Source: a bacterium (GTDB taxonomy: Bacteria > Thermosulfidibacterota > Thermosulfidibacteria > Thermosulfidibacterales > Thermosulfidibacteraceae). Taken from it: a stretch of 41,473 nucleotides of DNA. Location: contig JALVKL010000054.1 in the NCBI GenBank assembly GCA_027033775.1, positions 1 to 41,473 on the forward strand, in the 5' to 3' direction. The notes beneath the pieces are model-generated. The model saw only the letters and a program-made list of their open reading frames with translations, had not been told where the DNA came from and did not search any database. Below are positions 16,351 to 24,243 of the stretch, in pieces. Both the position numbers and the translations under genes were made by a program. Numbering within the stretch: position 1 is the stretch's first letter; each line of letters opens with the position of its first letter.

Positions 16351-18018
16351 ATGAATGCATTGGAATATATCAAGATTCGTTTTGATACTGCTGTAAAAGA
16401 TGTAAAAGAATTTAGAGAAGAAAAGACAGTCTATTTGGATCCTCAAAACTTAAGGGATGTGTGTTTTGGTTTAAGGGACGATTTGGGCTTTGATTTTTTT
16501 GTAGATCTCACTGCTGTTGATAGAGGGGCTGGATCTAATCCTCGGTTTGATGTGGTTTATCTTGTGAGGAATATGGAAACCAAAGAGCAGATAAGGCTAA
16601 AAGTGCCTTTAGCGGAAGGAGAATCTGTTGATTCTATTTGTGATATCTGGCCTACAGTGAATTGGCACGAGAGAGAAGCCTACGACATGTTTGGCATAGA
16701 GTTTAAAGGGCATCCGAATCTTGAAAGAATATACCTCCCAGATGATTTTGAGGGGTTCCCTTTAAGGAAGGATTATCCTTTAAGGGGAAATACCGAAAGA
16801 CTCATGTATCAAGGAGGGTTCAAAACAAAATTTAAGCCTAAACAGAAAAATACCTTAGTCCTCAATATGGGTCCCCAACATCCATCCACGCACGGAGTGT
16901 TGAGGGTCATATTGGAGTTAGAAGGTGAAACTATAGTTGATGCTTATCCTGTTGTTGGTTATCTCCATAGAGGGACCGAGAAGCTTGCTGAAAGTAAGAC
17001 ATACTTTCAAGTTCTTCCTCTAACGGATAGACTGGATTATCTTGCCCCTCCCTCCAATAATCTAGCTTATATTTTGGCTGTGGAGAAGCTCTTGGGCATA
17101 GAACCACCCCCACGGGCAGTTTTTATACGCGTTATTATGACAGAACTTGCCAGAATAGCCTCACATCTCATATGGCTTGGTACCCATGCCATGGATATCG
17201 GAGCTGCAACTGTGTTTTTGTATACCTTCAGGGAAAGGGAGTTTATATATGAGCTTTGGGAAATGGTTGCTGGAGCCAGGTTCCATCAGAGCTATTTTAG
17301 GATTGGGGGTGTGAAGGAGGATTTACCTAAGGATTTCATACCAAAACTCAAGAAATTCTTGGACGATTTCCCTAAGAAAATGGAGGAGTATGAGGGGCTT
17401 CTTACTAACAACAAGATATGGCGGATGAGAACCGAAGGGGTTGCTGTATTAAGTAAAGAGGATGCCATCAAATATGGAGTTAGTGGTCCTATCCTCAGAG
17501 GATCAGGGGTAAAGTGGGATCTGAGGAAGGCTTATCCTTACTCTGGGTATGATCAATTTAAGTTTGAGATTCCTGTGGGTAAAAACGGAGATACCTTTGA
17601 CAGATATCTTGTTAGACTCGAAGAGATGAGGCAAAGCAGGGAAATACTCAAGCAGGCAATTGAGATGTTACCAGATGGTCCTATAAATCACGAATCAGGA
17701 AAGTATAACTTCCCTCCTGTGGAAGAGGTTAGAGGGGAAAGGGCAAATATAGAGGCTTTAATCCATCAATTTAAACTTGTAATAGAGGGGGTAAGACCCC
17801 CTAAGGGGGAAGTTTACCATGCTGTGGAAGCTCCTAAAGGGGAGTTGGGCTTTTATATTGTTAGCGATGGTTCTCCCAAGCCTTACAGAATGAAGATTAG
17901 GTCTCCTTCTTTTATAAACTTACAGGCTTTGCCCCTTTTAATAAAAGGGCATAAGGTGGCCGATGTGGTTACAGCTATTGGAAGTATAGATATAGTGCTT
18001 GGTGAGGTGGACAAGTGA
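16351..18018 (+). CDS. nuoCD: NADH-quinone oxidoreductase fused subunit C/D
   Basis: A single 555-residue polypeptide combining NuoC (30-kDa subunit, about 1-150) and NuoD (49-kDa subunit, about 165-555). The NuoC part shows DLGFDFFVDLTAVDRG and WHEREAYDMFGIEFKGHPNL ending in GFPLRKDYPL. The NuoD part starts LVLNMGPQHPSTHGVLRV and continues with GYLHRGTEKLAESKTYFQ, the quinone-site histidine motif HPSTHG, and VEAPKGELGFYIVSDG near the end. The fusion has no frameshift or internal stop. Such C/D fusions are known from E. coli and some other groups. It overlaps nuoE as GTGA. A G5-C5-G5 run at 17787-17809 can form two alternative hairpins. Confidence 0.96.
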   Translation: MNALEYIKIRFDTAVKDVKEFREEKTVYLDPQNLRDVCFGLRDDLGFDFFVDLTAVDRGAGSNPRFDVVYLVRNMETKEQIRLKVPLAEGESVDSICDIWPTVNWHEREAYDMFGIEFKGHPNLERIYLPDDFEGFPLRKDYPLRGNTERLMYQGGFKTKFKPKQKNTLVLNMGPQHPSTHGVLRVILELEGETIVDAYPVVGYLHRGTEKLAESKTYFQVLPLTDRLDYLAPPSNNLAYILAVEKLLGIEPPPRAVFIRVIMTELARIASHLIWLGTHAMDIGAATVFLYTFREREFIYELWEMVAGARFHQSYFRIGGVKEDLPKDFIPKLKKFLDDFPKKMEEYEGLLTNNKIWRMRTEGVAVLSKEDAIKYGVSGPILRGSGVKWDLRKAYPYSGYDQFKFEIPVGKNGDTFDRYLVRLEEMRQSREILKQAIEMLPDGPINHESGKYNFPPVEEVRGERANIEALIHQFKLVIEGVRPPKGEVYHAVEAPKGELGFYIVSDGSPKPYRMKIRSPSFINLQALPLLIKGHKVADVVTAIGSIDIVLGEVDK

Positions 18019-18503
18019 GAGTGGTTATAGATAGATCTTTTGTCAGTGATGCTACATGGCGTAGGATTGAAAAGGTTTTGGGTAGATATCCTGATAGAAG
18101 GTCAGCTCTTTTGCAGGTTCTTCATATAGTTCAGGATGAAAAGGGTTATTTGGATTATGATGCCATAAAATTTATTGCTAAACTTTTTGGCCTTCCCCCA
18201 GCAGAGATATACAGTGTGGCCAGTTTTTATACCATGTATAATCTTAAGCCAGTGGGCAAATACCTTATTCAGGTTTGTACCAATATCTCATGCCTTATAA
18301 ATGAGGCAGAAAAGATCGTTGAGCATATAGAAAAGAAACTTGGTATTAAAGTGGGTGAGACCACCTCAGATGGGAAGTTTACCTTGATAACCGTTGAATG
18401 TTTGGGCTCTTGCGGTAAAGCACCTGCTATGATGATTAATAAGGATTATTACGAAAATCTCACCCCTGAAAAGGTTGATGAAATCCTTGATAGCCTTTCG
18501 TGA
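18015..18503 (+). CDS. nuoE: NADH-quinone oxidoreductase subunit E
   Basis: The 24-kDa-type subunit holding the [2Fe-2S] cluster N1a beside the FMN site. It has 162 residues: an N-terminal helical bundle (SALLQVLHIVQDEKGYLDYDA; AEIYSVASFYTMYNLKPVGK) and a thioredoxin-like domain with cluster cysteines C88, C93 (VCTNISC), C129 and C133 (ECLGSCGKAPAMMIN). The start is GTG in the GTGA overlap with nuoCD. Together with nuoF and nuoG it provides the NADH-oxidising module. Confidence 0.95.
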   Translation: MRVVIDRSFVSDATWRRIEKVLGRYPDRRSALLQVLHIVQDEKGYLDYDAIKFIAKLFGLPPAEIYSVASFYTMYNLKPVGKYLIQVCTNISCLINEAEKIVEHIEKKLGIKVGETTSDGKFTLITVECLGSCGKAPAMMINKDYYENLTPEKVDEILDSLS

Positions 18504-18512
18504 GGTGTGTTA

Positions 18513-19784
18513 ATGGGCGAGATGAGGCTACTTTTGGCCAATGTGGATAAACCTGACTCTCATAAACTTTCTGTTTTCAGATCTTCGGGTGGTTATGAAA
18601 GGCTTAGGAAAGCCCTATTTGAAATGAAACCAGAGGAGATAGTGGAAGAAGTCAAAAAATCAGGCTTGAGGGGAAGGGGAGGCGCTGGTTTCCCTACTGG
18701 TGTAAAGTGGGGTTTTGTCCCTAAAACAGATGAGCCTAAATATCTTGTCTGTAATGCAGATGAAGGAGAGCCTGGAACATTTAAAGATAGGGTAATTATA
18801 GAAAAGGATCCCCATCTTCTTCTTGAGGGTATAGCAATTTCGTCTTATGCTATAGGGGCGCATGAAGCGTTCATATACATAAGGGGTGAGTATGAGTATG
18901 GAGCTCAAGTTTTAGAAAAAGCTATAGAAGAAGCGGAAGCGGAAGGCATAATAGGGGATAATGCTCTTGGTTCAGGTTATAGTATAAAAATCACAGTCCA
19001 CCGAGGAGCAGGAGCTTATGTTTGTGGTGAGGAGACCGCTTTGCTCAACTCTTTAGAGGGTAAAAGGGGACATCCCAGAATAAGACCTCCCTTTCCAGCC
19101 TCTAAAGGTTTGTATCAGCATCCTACAATTATTAACAATGTGGAGACCTTGGCTACAGTGCCATTTATCGTGGAGAAAGGTGGAGATTGGTACGCCTCTT
19201 TAGGCACAGAAAAAAGCAAAGGAACAAAACTTTTTTCCATAAGTGGGCATATAAAAAGGCCTGGTGTTTATGAGCTTGTTTTGGGTACACCTTTTGAAGA
19301 GCTTATTTACGATATAGCAGGTGGAATAAGAGAGGGACATAAGCTCAAGGCTGTTATTCCTGGTGGTTCTTCCACTCCCATGTTAAAAGCCGATGAAATA
19401 GAAGGCGTTCTTCTTGATTATGAATCGTTACAGGCGGCTGGTTCTATGTTGGGTTCTGGGGCTGTGATAGTTATGGATGATTCCACCTGTATAGTTAAGG
19501 CTGTGTATCGAATGGCTAAGTTTTATCAGCACGAATCTTGTGGGCAATGCACTCCTTGTAGAGAAGGGACAAGATGGATTGTGCAGATTCTTTCAAGAAT
19601 AATAAAAGGGCAAGGCAGAATGGAGGATCTGGATATCCTTCTTGATATCTCCACTATTATGGGAGGAAATTGTCTTTGTCCCCTTGGAGATGCAGCTCTT
19701 GGCCCATTGGTCAGCGGGATAAAGAAGTTCAAGGACGAGTTTGAATATCATATAAAGCATGGCACATGTCCTGTAGGAGGTTAA
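18513..19784 (+). CDS. nuoF: NADH-quinone oxidoreductase subunit F (NADH/FMN-binding)
   Basis: The 51-kDa-type subunit that oxidises NADH through FMN and passes electrons to cluster N3. It is 423 residues long. The FMN/NADH-binding region has GLRGRGGAGFPTGVKWGF, CNADEGEPGTFKDR and GAGAYVCGEETALLNSLEG. The N3 [4Fe-4S] site is C343-x2-C346-x2-C349 (CGQCTPCREGTRW) with the fourth cysteine in NCLCPLGD near residue 389. I chose ATG 18513 because GAGGTG (18502-18507) is 5 nt upstream; GTG 18507 would add two residues. Presence of E, F and G indicates an NADH-type rather than ferredoxin-type complex I. Confidence 0.96.
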   Translation: MGEMRLLLANVDKPDSHKLSVFRSSGGYERLRKALFEMKPEEIVEEVKKSGLRGRGGAGFPTGVKWGFVPKTDEPKYLVCNADEGEPGTFKDRVIIEKDPHLLLEGIAISSYAIGAHEAFIYIRGEYEYGAQVLEKAIEEAEAEGIIGDNALGSGYSIKITVHRGAGAYVCGEETALLNSLEGKRGHPRIRPPFPASKGLYQHPTIINNVETLATVPFIVEKGGDWYASLGTEKSKGTKLFSISGHIKRPGVYELVLGTPFEELIYDIAGGIREGHKLKAVIPGGSSTPMLKADEIEGVLLDYESLQAAGSMLGSGAVIVMDDSTCIVKAVYRMAKFYQHESCGQCTPCREGTRWIVQILSRIIKGQGRMEDLDILLDISTIMGGNCLCPLGDAALGPLVSGIKKFKDEFEYHIKHGTCPVGG

Positions 19785-19787
19785 CAG

Positions 19788-21992
19788 TTGGGTGCAGTAA
19801 AAGTCACCATAGACGGAATAACGGTAGAGGTTCCTGCTAACTACACCATTTTGAAGGCTGCTGAGGAAGCTGAAATAGAGATACCTTATTTCTGTTATCA
19901 TCCGTATTTGAAGCCTGCAGGTTTGTGCAGAATGTGTCTTGTGGAGGTGGAGGGATTGCCCAAGCTTGTTCCCGCTTGTGTTACACAGGTGAGAGACGGG
20001 ATGGTGGTCTTCACCAGATCTGATAAGGTTAAAAAGGCTCAAGAGGGGCTGATAGAGTTTCAGCTTCTACATCATCCCTTGGATTGTCCCATATGCGATC
20101 AGGCAGGGGAGTGTGCATTACAGGATATAACCTTTAAATACGGCAAAGCAACGAGCAGGTTTATAGAGGAAAAGGAGCTTTATCCTACTAAATTTTATGG
20201 CCCTCTTATTGTTCATGAACAATCCCGGTGCATTCTTTGCAAAAGGTGTGTGAGGTTTGGCACTGAGGTTTTAGGTGGTGTGGATTGGAATGTCTATTGG
20301 CGTGCTGCTCATTCTATTATAGGTGCTTATGAGAGGGATGTGGTTGCCGATTACTTTACATGTAATATGGTGGAGATTTGTCCAGTGGGGGCAATAACCT
20401 CAAGGCTTTATAGATACAAAACGAGGATTTGGAAGCTTGAGTTTAAAAATTCTTTGTGTGCTAATTGTGAGCTTGCATGTAGTGTGAATTTAGGAGTAAG
20501 GGAGAATAGGCTTTACAAGGTAAAGCACGAAGATCCTGAACCTTCCCCTTGGATTTGCGATAAAGCCTATTATGCCTTTGATTACATAAATCATTCCGAG
20601 AGAATCCTTTGGCCTTTAAAAAGAGAAGCTGATAAAATGGTTTCTGAATCTTCCAAAGACATTGTTGTTGAAATAGCAGAGAAACTTTCCAGATACAGCG
20701 GAGAAGAGGTGGCTTTAATAGTGAGTCCTGTTTTTTCCCTTGAGGATGCTCGTAAAATAAAATCCTTTGCTCTTTCCTTAAACTGTAATAATGTGGACTA
20801 TAGAATATACGGCGAAGATTACCTTCCCATTGAAGGAAGCCTCTTTTCTTTATCTGAGTTGGAATCGGCTTCTTCAATTGTGGTTTTGGCTGGGGATATT
20901 GCTGTTTCTCACCCTGTGCTTTCCCTTTCTGTTTTAAAGGCGAAGCTTTCTGGTGCTAAAGTGGCTGTTGTTTCAAGTTTTGATTCCTTTGTGGGTGAAA
21001 GATCCACTGAATTTTTAGTTCCTCTACCCTTTAGTGAGGAGGAGTGCATAAAGTCTTTGTTTGAAGGTGATTATAGTGAAGGCTTTGGCGTGGATAAAGA
21101 TGAATACGAGAGGGCAAAATCCATAATTGAAGATGCCCAGGTTATAATTGTTGGCACAAGGGCTTCAGCTTCTTTAAGGGCATTTATAAAAGAGAAGGTT
21201 TCTCATCAAAAAAAGGTTCTGTTCTTAAACAACGGACAGAATGCTAGAGCTTTCTATAAAGTTGGCTTTTTCTCACAGGGAGTAGGAGAGATTTTATCTA
21301 ATGTATGCAAAGGCAAAATAAAGGCCCTTCTTGTGTTTGGTGCTGATCTTTTCCAGACCTATCCTGATTGGGAGCTTGTCAGAAAAGCCTTTGAAAATCT
21401 TGAGCTTTTGGTTGTTGGAGATCTATTTTTTACGGATAGTGCCTCTTATGCGGATTACTTTCTTCCCTTAACGAGCTTTGCAGAAAGCGAAGGCACTATC
21501 ATTGATATCTTTGGTATAGAAAAAAAGAGAAAACAGGCTTTGTCACCAGAAGGAGAAACTAAAACACTTTCTGAATGGGTGGATCTTATAGCAGATGCAG
21601 GCTCTATTTCTCTTTCCTCTTTTGATACCTTAAATGGGATGTGGGAACCTGTAGGTGTTGAAAGAGAAAAGATTTCTGGTGACGGATATCAAGCTCTGGT
21701 TGTCTATCCCTTCTATAGAAGTGCCCTTTATTCCAATTGGTGTTCGAATTTTTCTGGTGTTTGTACTGAACCTAAGGCTTTCTTATCCTTTTACGATGCT
21801 AAAGAATTGGGTTTAAGTGAGGGAGACTTGGTGATTGTAGAGGGATCTTCTAAAAAATTTGAATATAGAGTTTCTGTTAAAGAGTGGTTGCCAAAGGGCT
21901 CTTGTGTTTTAGAAGGGGGCTTTGATAGATTTCCAGTGAATATGCTGCTTAAGGGAAGCTTTCTTTCCACTGTTAAAATTAAAAAGGCTTGA
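19788..21992 (+). CDS. nuoG: NADH-quinone oxidoreductase subunit G
   Basis: The large iron-sulfur subunit of the peripheral arm, 734 residues. Cluster ligands seen: [2Fe-2S] N1b at C36, C47, C50, C64; [4Fe-4S] N5 at H96, C100, C103, C109; N4 at C148, C151, C154, C198. A further set C224-x2-C227-x3-C231-x25-C257 matches the optional N7 cluster. The C-terminal half has the molybdopterin-oxidoreductase fold without cofactor residues, and is shorter than in E. coli NuoG (about 900). The start is TTG at 19788, chosen because GGAGG (19776-19780) precedes it by 7 nt and the protein begins directly at the ferredoxin strand (VKVTIDGITVEVP). Confidence 0.95.
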   Translation: MGAVKVTIDGITVEVPANYTILKAAEEAEIEIPYFCYHPYLKPAGLCRMCLVEVEGLPKLVPACVTQVRDGMVVFTRSDKVKKAQEGLIEFQLLHHPLDCPICDQAGECALQDITFKYGKATSRFIEEKELYPTKFYGPLIVHEQSRCILCKRCVRFGTEVLGGVDWNVYWRAAHSIIGAYERDVVADYFTCNMVEICPVGAITSRLYRYKTRIWKLEFKNSLCANCELACSVNLGVRENRLYKVKHEDPEPSPWICDKAYYAFDYINHSERILWPLKREADKMVSESSKDIVVEIAEKLSRYSGEEVALIVSPVFSLEDARKIKSFALSLNCNNVDYRIYGEDYLPIEGSLFSLSELESASSIVVLAGDIAVSHPVLSLSVLKAKLSGAKVAVVSSFDSFVGERSTEFLVPLPFSEEECIKSLFEGDYSEGFGVDKDEYERAKSIIEDAQVIIVGTRASASLRAFIKEKVSHQKKVLFLNNGQNARAFYKVGFFSQGVGEILSNVCKGKIKALLVFGADLFQTYPDWELVRKAFENLELLVVGDLFFTDSASYADYFLPLTSFAESEGTIIDIFGIEKKRKQALSPEGETKTLSEWVDLIADAGSISLSSFDTLNGMWEPVGVEREKISGDGYQALVVYPFYRSALYSNWCSNFSGVCTEPKAFLSFYDAKELGLSEGDLVIVEGSSKKFEYRVSVKEWLPKGSCVLEGGFDRFPVNMLLKGSFLSTVKIKKA

Positions 21993-22000
21993 GGTGAAGT

Positions 22001-23008
22001 ATGTTTGTTGCTGTACTGATAACTGTTGTTAAGCTTCTTATATACTTTGCTGTGCTGATGACACTTGTTGCTTATGGGACTCTTGCTGAAAGAAAGGTTG
22101 CAGGCCATATTCAAGACAGACTTGGCCCTTATCATTGTGGTCCTCATGGATTTTTGCAGCCCCTTGCTGACGGTATAAAACTCTTCTTTAAAGAGGATAT
22201 AACCGCAGAAAAAGCCGATAAGTTTTTGTATTTTATTGCTCCTGTCATTGCCATTGTTCCTGCTATATTGGTTTTAGGGGTTATTCCTGTAGGAGATTAT
22301 ATTACCATAGGAGGAAAAAAGATTTCTCTTGCCATAGCGGACATTAATGTTGCTTTGCTCTATTTTCTGGCGGTTTCTTCCTTTTCTGTTTACGCTATAA
22401 TCCTTGGAGGTTGGTCGGGCAACTCCAAATATCCACTATTGGGAGGATTGCGTTCAGCTGCCCAGTTTTTAAGCTATGAGCTGCTATTGGGGCTTTCTGT
22501 TATAGGTGTTGTTATGCTTGTTGGCTCTTTTAGCCTCAAAGCTATAGTTCATTATCAGAAAGATATGTGGCTTTTTATAAAACAGCCTGTTGCCTTTATT
22601 ATATACATGATAGCAGCCATTGCCGAATTAAACAGAGCCCCCTTTGATCTTCCTGAGGCAGAGTCCGAGTTGGTGGGAGGGTATCACACTGAGTATAGCA
22701 GTATGAAGTTTGCCATGTTCTTTATGGGAGAATACGCAAATATGGTGGTTTCCTCTGCCATTGCGGCATGCCTCTTTTTAGGTGGCTGGTATGCCCCCTT
22801 TAAGTTCTTATCTTTTATCCCAGGTCCTATATGGTTTTTGGTTAAAGTATTTGCCCTCTTCTTCTTTATGCTGTGGATTAGATGGACTTATCCAAGGTTC
22901 AGATATGATCAGCTTATGGGATTTTGCTGGAAATACCTTCTTCCTATTTCTCTTCTAAACATTCTTGGGACAGGCTTTTTCGTTATTCTTAAGCTTGGAG
23001 GTATCTAA
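22001..23008 (+). CDS. nuoH: NADH-quinone oxidoreductase subunit H
   Basis: The membrane subunit at the junction of the two arms that forms most of the quinone tunnel. It has 335 residues and about eight transmembrane helices. Motifs: ERKVAGHIQDRLGPYHCGPHG, FLQPLADGIKLFFKED, AELNRAPFDLPEAESELVGG, YHTEYSSMKFAMFFMGEYAN and the C-terminal WIRWTYPRFRYDQLM. The conserved acidic residues of the E-channel loop (ELVGGYHTEYS) are present. The ATG follows GAGGTGAAGT; its stop overlaps the nuoI start (TAATG). Confidence 0.96.
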   Translation: MFVAVLITVVKLLIYFAVLMTLVAYGTLAERKVAGHIQDRLGPYHCGPHGFLQPLADGIKLFFKEDITAEKADKFLYFIAPVIAIVPAILVLGVIPVGDYITIGGKKISLAIADINVALLYFLAVSSFSVYAIILGGWSGNSKYPLLGGLRSAAQFLSYELLLGLSVIGVVMLVGSFSLKAIVHYQKDMWLFIKQPVAFIIYMIAAIAELNRAPFDLPEAESELVGGYHTEYSSMKFAMFFMGEYANMVVSSAIAACLFLGGWYAPFKFLSFIPGPIWFLVKVFALFFFMLWIRWTYPRFRYDQLMGFCWKYLLPISLLNILGTGFFVILKLGGI

Positions 23009-23424
23009 TGGTTGGTCCCCTTATAAAAGGTTTAAGGATAACCTTTGGACATCTTTTTAAACCAGCTGTTACTGTAAAGTATCCCTATGAAAAGCGTGAA
23101 GTGGCACAGAGATGGAGAGGCAGACACCTTTTAAGATTGGATCAGGAAGGGAGAGAGCTTTGTTGTTATTGTGGTTTGTGTGAGGCTGTTTGTCCTGCTA
23201 ATGCTATAAGGATCTATGGTATGGAAGATCCCACTTTTACTAAATCTGATGTGGGAAAAATAGCTGAGATTTATGAGATAGATTATAGGAGATGTATCTT
23301 CTGCGGATACTGTGCTGAGGCTTGTCCAAGGGGAGCTATAATTCTCACCACTGACTATGAGCTTGCTGAACCTGAGAGAAAGAGGCTTTTGCAGACCAAA
23401 GAAGTACTTTTGGAGAAGAGGTAG
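23008..23424 (+). CDS. nuoI: NADH-quinone oxidoreductase subunit I
   Basis: The 2[4Fe-4S] ferredoxin-like subunit (clusters N6a and N6b) that wires NuoG to NuoB. It has 138 residues, short for the family. The first motif has C52, C55, C58 and C62 (CCYCGLCEAVCP, with an extra C53) and the second C96, C99, C102 and C106 (CIFCGYCAEACP). The N-terminal amphipathic helix contains ITFGHLFKPAVTVKYPYEKR, which lies on the membrane in known structures. Starts in TAATG with nuoH. Confidence 0.95.
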   Translation: MVGPLIKGLRITFGHLFKPAVTVKYPYEKREVAQRWRGRHLLRLDQEGRELCCYCGLCEAVCPANAIRIYGMEDPTFTKSDVGKIAEIYEIDYRRCIFCGYCAEACPRGAIILTTDYELAEPERKRLLQTKEVLLEKR

Positions 23425-23427
23425 ATC

Positions 23428-23922
23428 ATGGGGATTTATGAACTCTCTTTTATTCTCTTTGGATTTTTGATTGTTCTTTCTGGTTTGGGGGTTGTGTTCT
23501 TTAAGAATCCCATTTATTCAGCCTTGGCTTTGTTGGTCAATTTGTGTTTGACAGCAGTGCTTTATTTGGCTTATCTTTCAGCACCTTTTTTAGCTGTTGT
23601 TCAGGTTATAGTGTATGTTGGTGCTATTTTGGTATTTGTTCTTTTTGTTATAATGCTCATGGACATAAGAAAAGAGGAGATTACAGAGGTTCTCTTTTCT
23701 CCTAGACTTCTTTTTGCTTTAGGTGCAGTTGCTGTGTTTGTGGGGCAGATACTTGCTTTCAATATATTTATGAAAGAAAAGATTGCTTCCAATGGCTATA
23801 TACATGCAAAGGACATAGCCAATCTTCTTTTCACAAAATATGCTTTGCCTTTTGAACTTGTTTCTGTGTTGATATTCGCTGCTGCTTGTGGGGCTATTGT
23901 ACTTGCTAAGAAAAGGTTGTGA
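23428..23922 (+). CDS. nuoJ: NADH-quinone oxidoreductase subunit J
   Basis: A 164-residue membrane-arm subunit with five predicted helices. The third helix contains LAVVQVIVYVGAILVFVLFV, with the tyrosine/glycine pi-bulge region (VYVGAI) that changes conformation during coupling. The segment FFKNPIYSALALLVN is also family-typical. Located between nuoI and nuoK with 3-8 nt spacers. Confidence 0.94.
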   Translation: MGIYELSFILFGFLIVLSGLGVVFFKNPIYSALALLVNLCLTAVLYLAYLSAPFLAVVQVIVYVGAILVFVLFVIMLMDIRKEEITEVLFSPRLLFALGAVAVFVGQILAFNIFMKEKIASNGYIHAKDIANLLFTKYALPFELVSVLIFAAACGAIVLAKKRL

Positions 23923-23930
23923 GGTGCTGA

Positions 23931-24233
23931 ATGATACCCATTAGCTGGATTTTTGTACTCAGCGTGCTTGTCTTTGCCACAGGCGCTTTAGGTGTGCTTA
24001 TAAGAAAGAATGCCATAGTTATGTTTTTATGTATAGAGCTTATGTTGAACGGTGCCAATATATTTTTTGTTGGTGTGTCTAAACTTAAGTTCAGTGCAGA
24101 AGGTCAGGTCTTCGTTCTCTTTATGATGGCAATAGCTGCCGCTGAAGCAGCTATTGGTATGGCGATAATTACTGCTTTCTACAGAAGACGTGGTGGTATT
24201 GAAGTAGATAGAGCTGATCTAATGAAGTGGTAG
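23931..24233 (+). CDS. nuoK: NADH-quinone oxidoreductase subunit K
   Basis: A 100-residue, three-helix antiporter-related subunit. Both functional membrane glutamates are present at the same positions as in E. coli: E36 (FLCIELMLNGANI) and E72 (AAAEAAIGMAII). The start ATG at 23931 follows GTGAGGTGCTGA, which also contains the nuoJ stop region. Confidence 0.95.
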   Translation: MIPISWIFVLSVLVFATGALGVLIRKNAIVMFLCIELMLNGANIFFVGVSKLKFSAEGQVFVLFMMAIAAAEAAIGMAIITAFYRRRGGIEVDRADLMKW

Positions 24234-24243
24234 GAGGCTCGTT

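Noticed and set aside
17933-17949. CCCTTTT-AAT-AAAAGGG palindrome in nuoCD
   Set aside because: Seven base pairs, in the middle of a conserved coding region of an operon that must be read through; likely chance.
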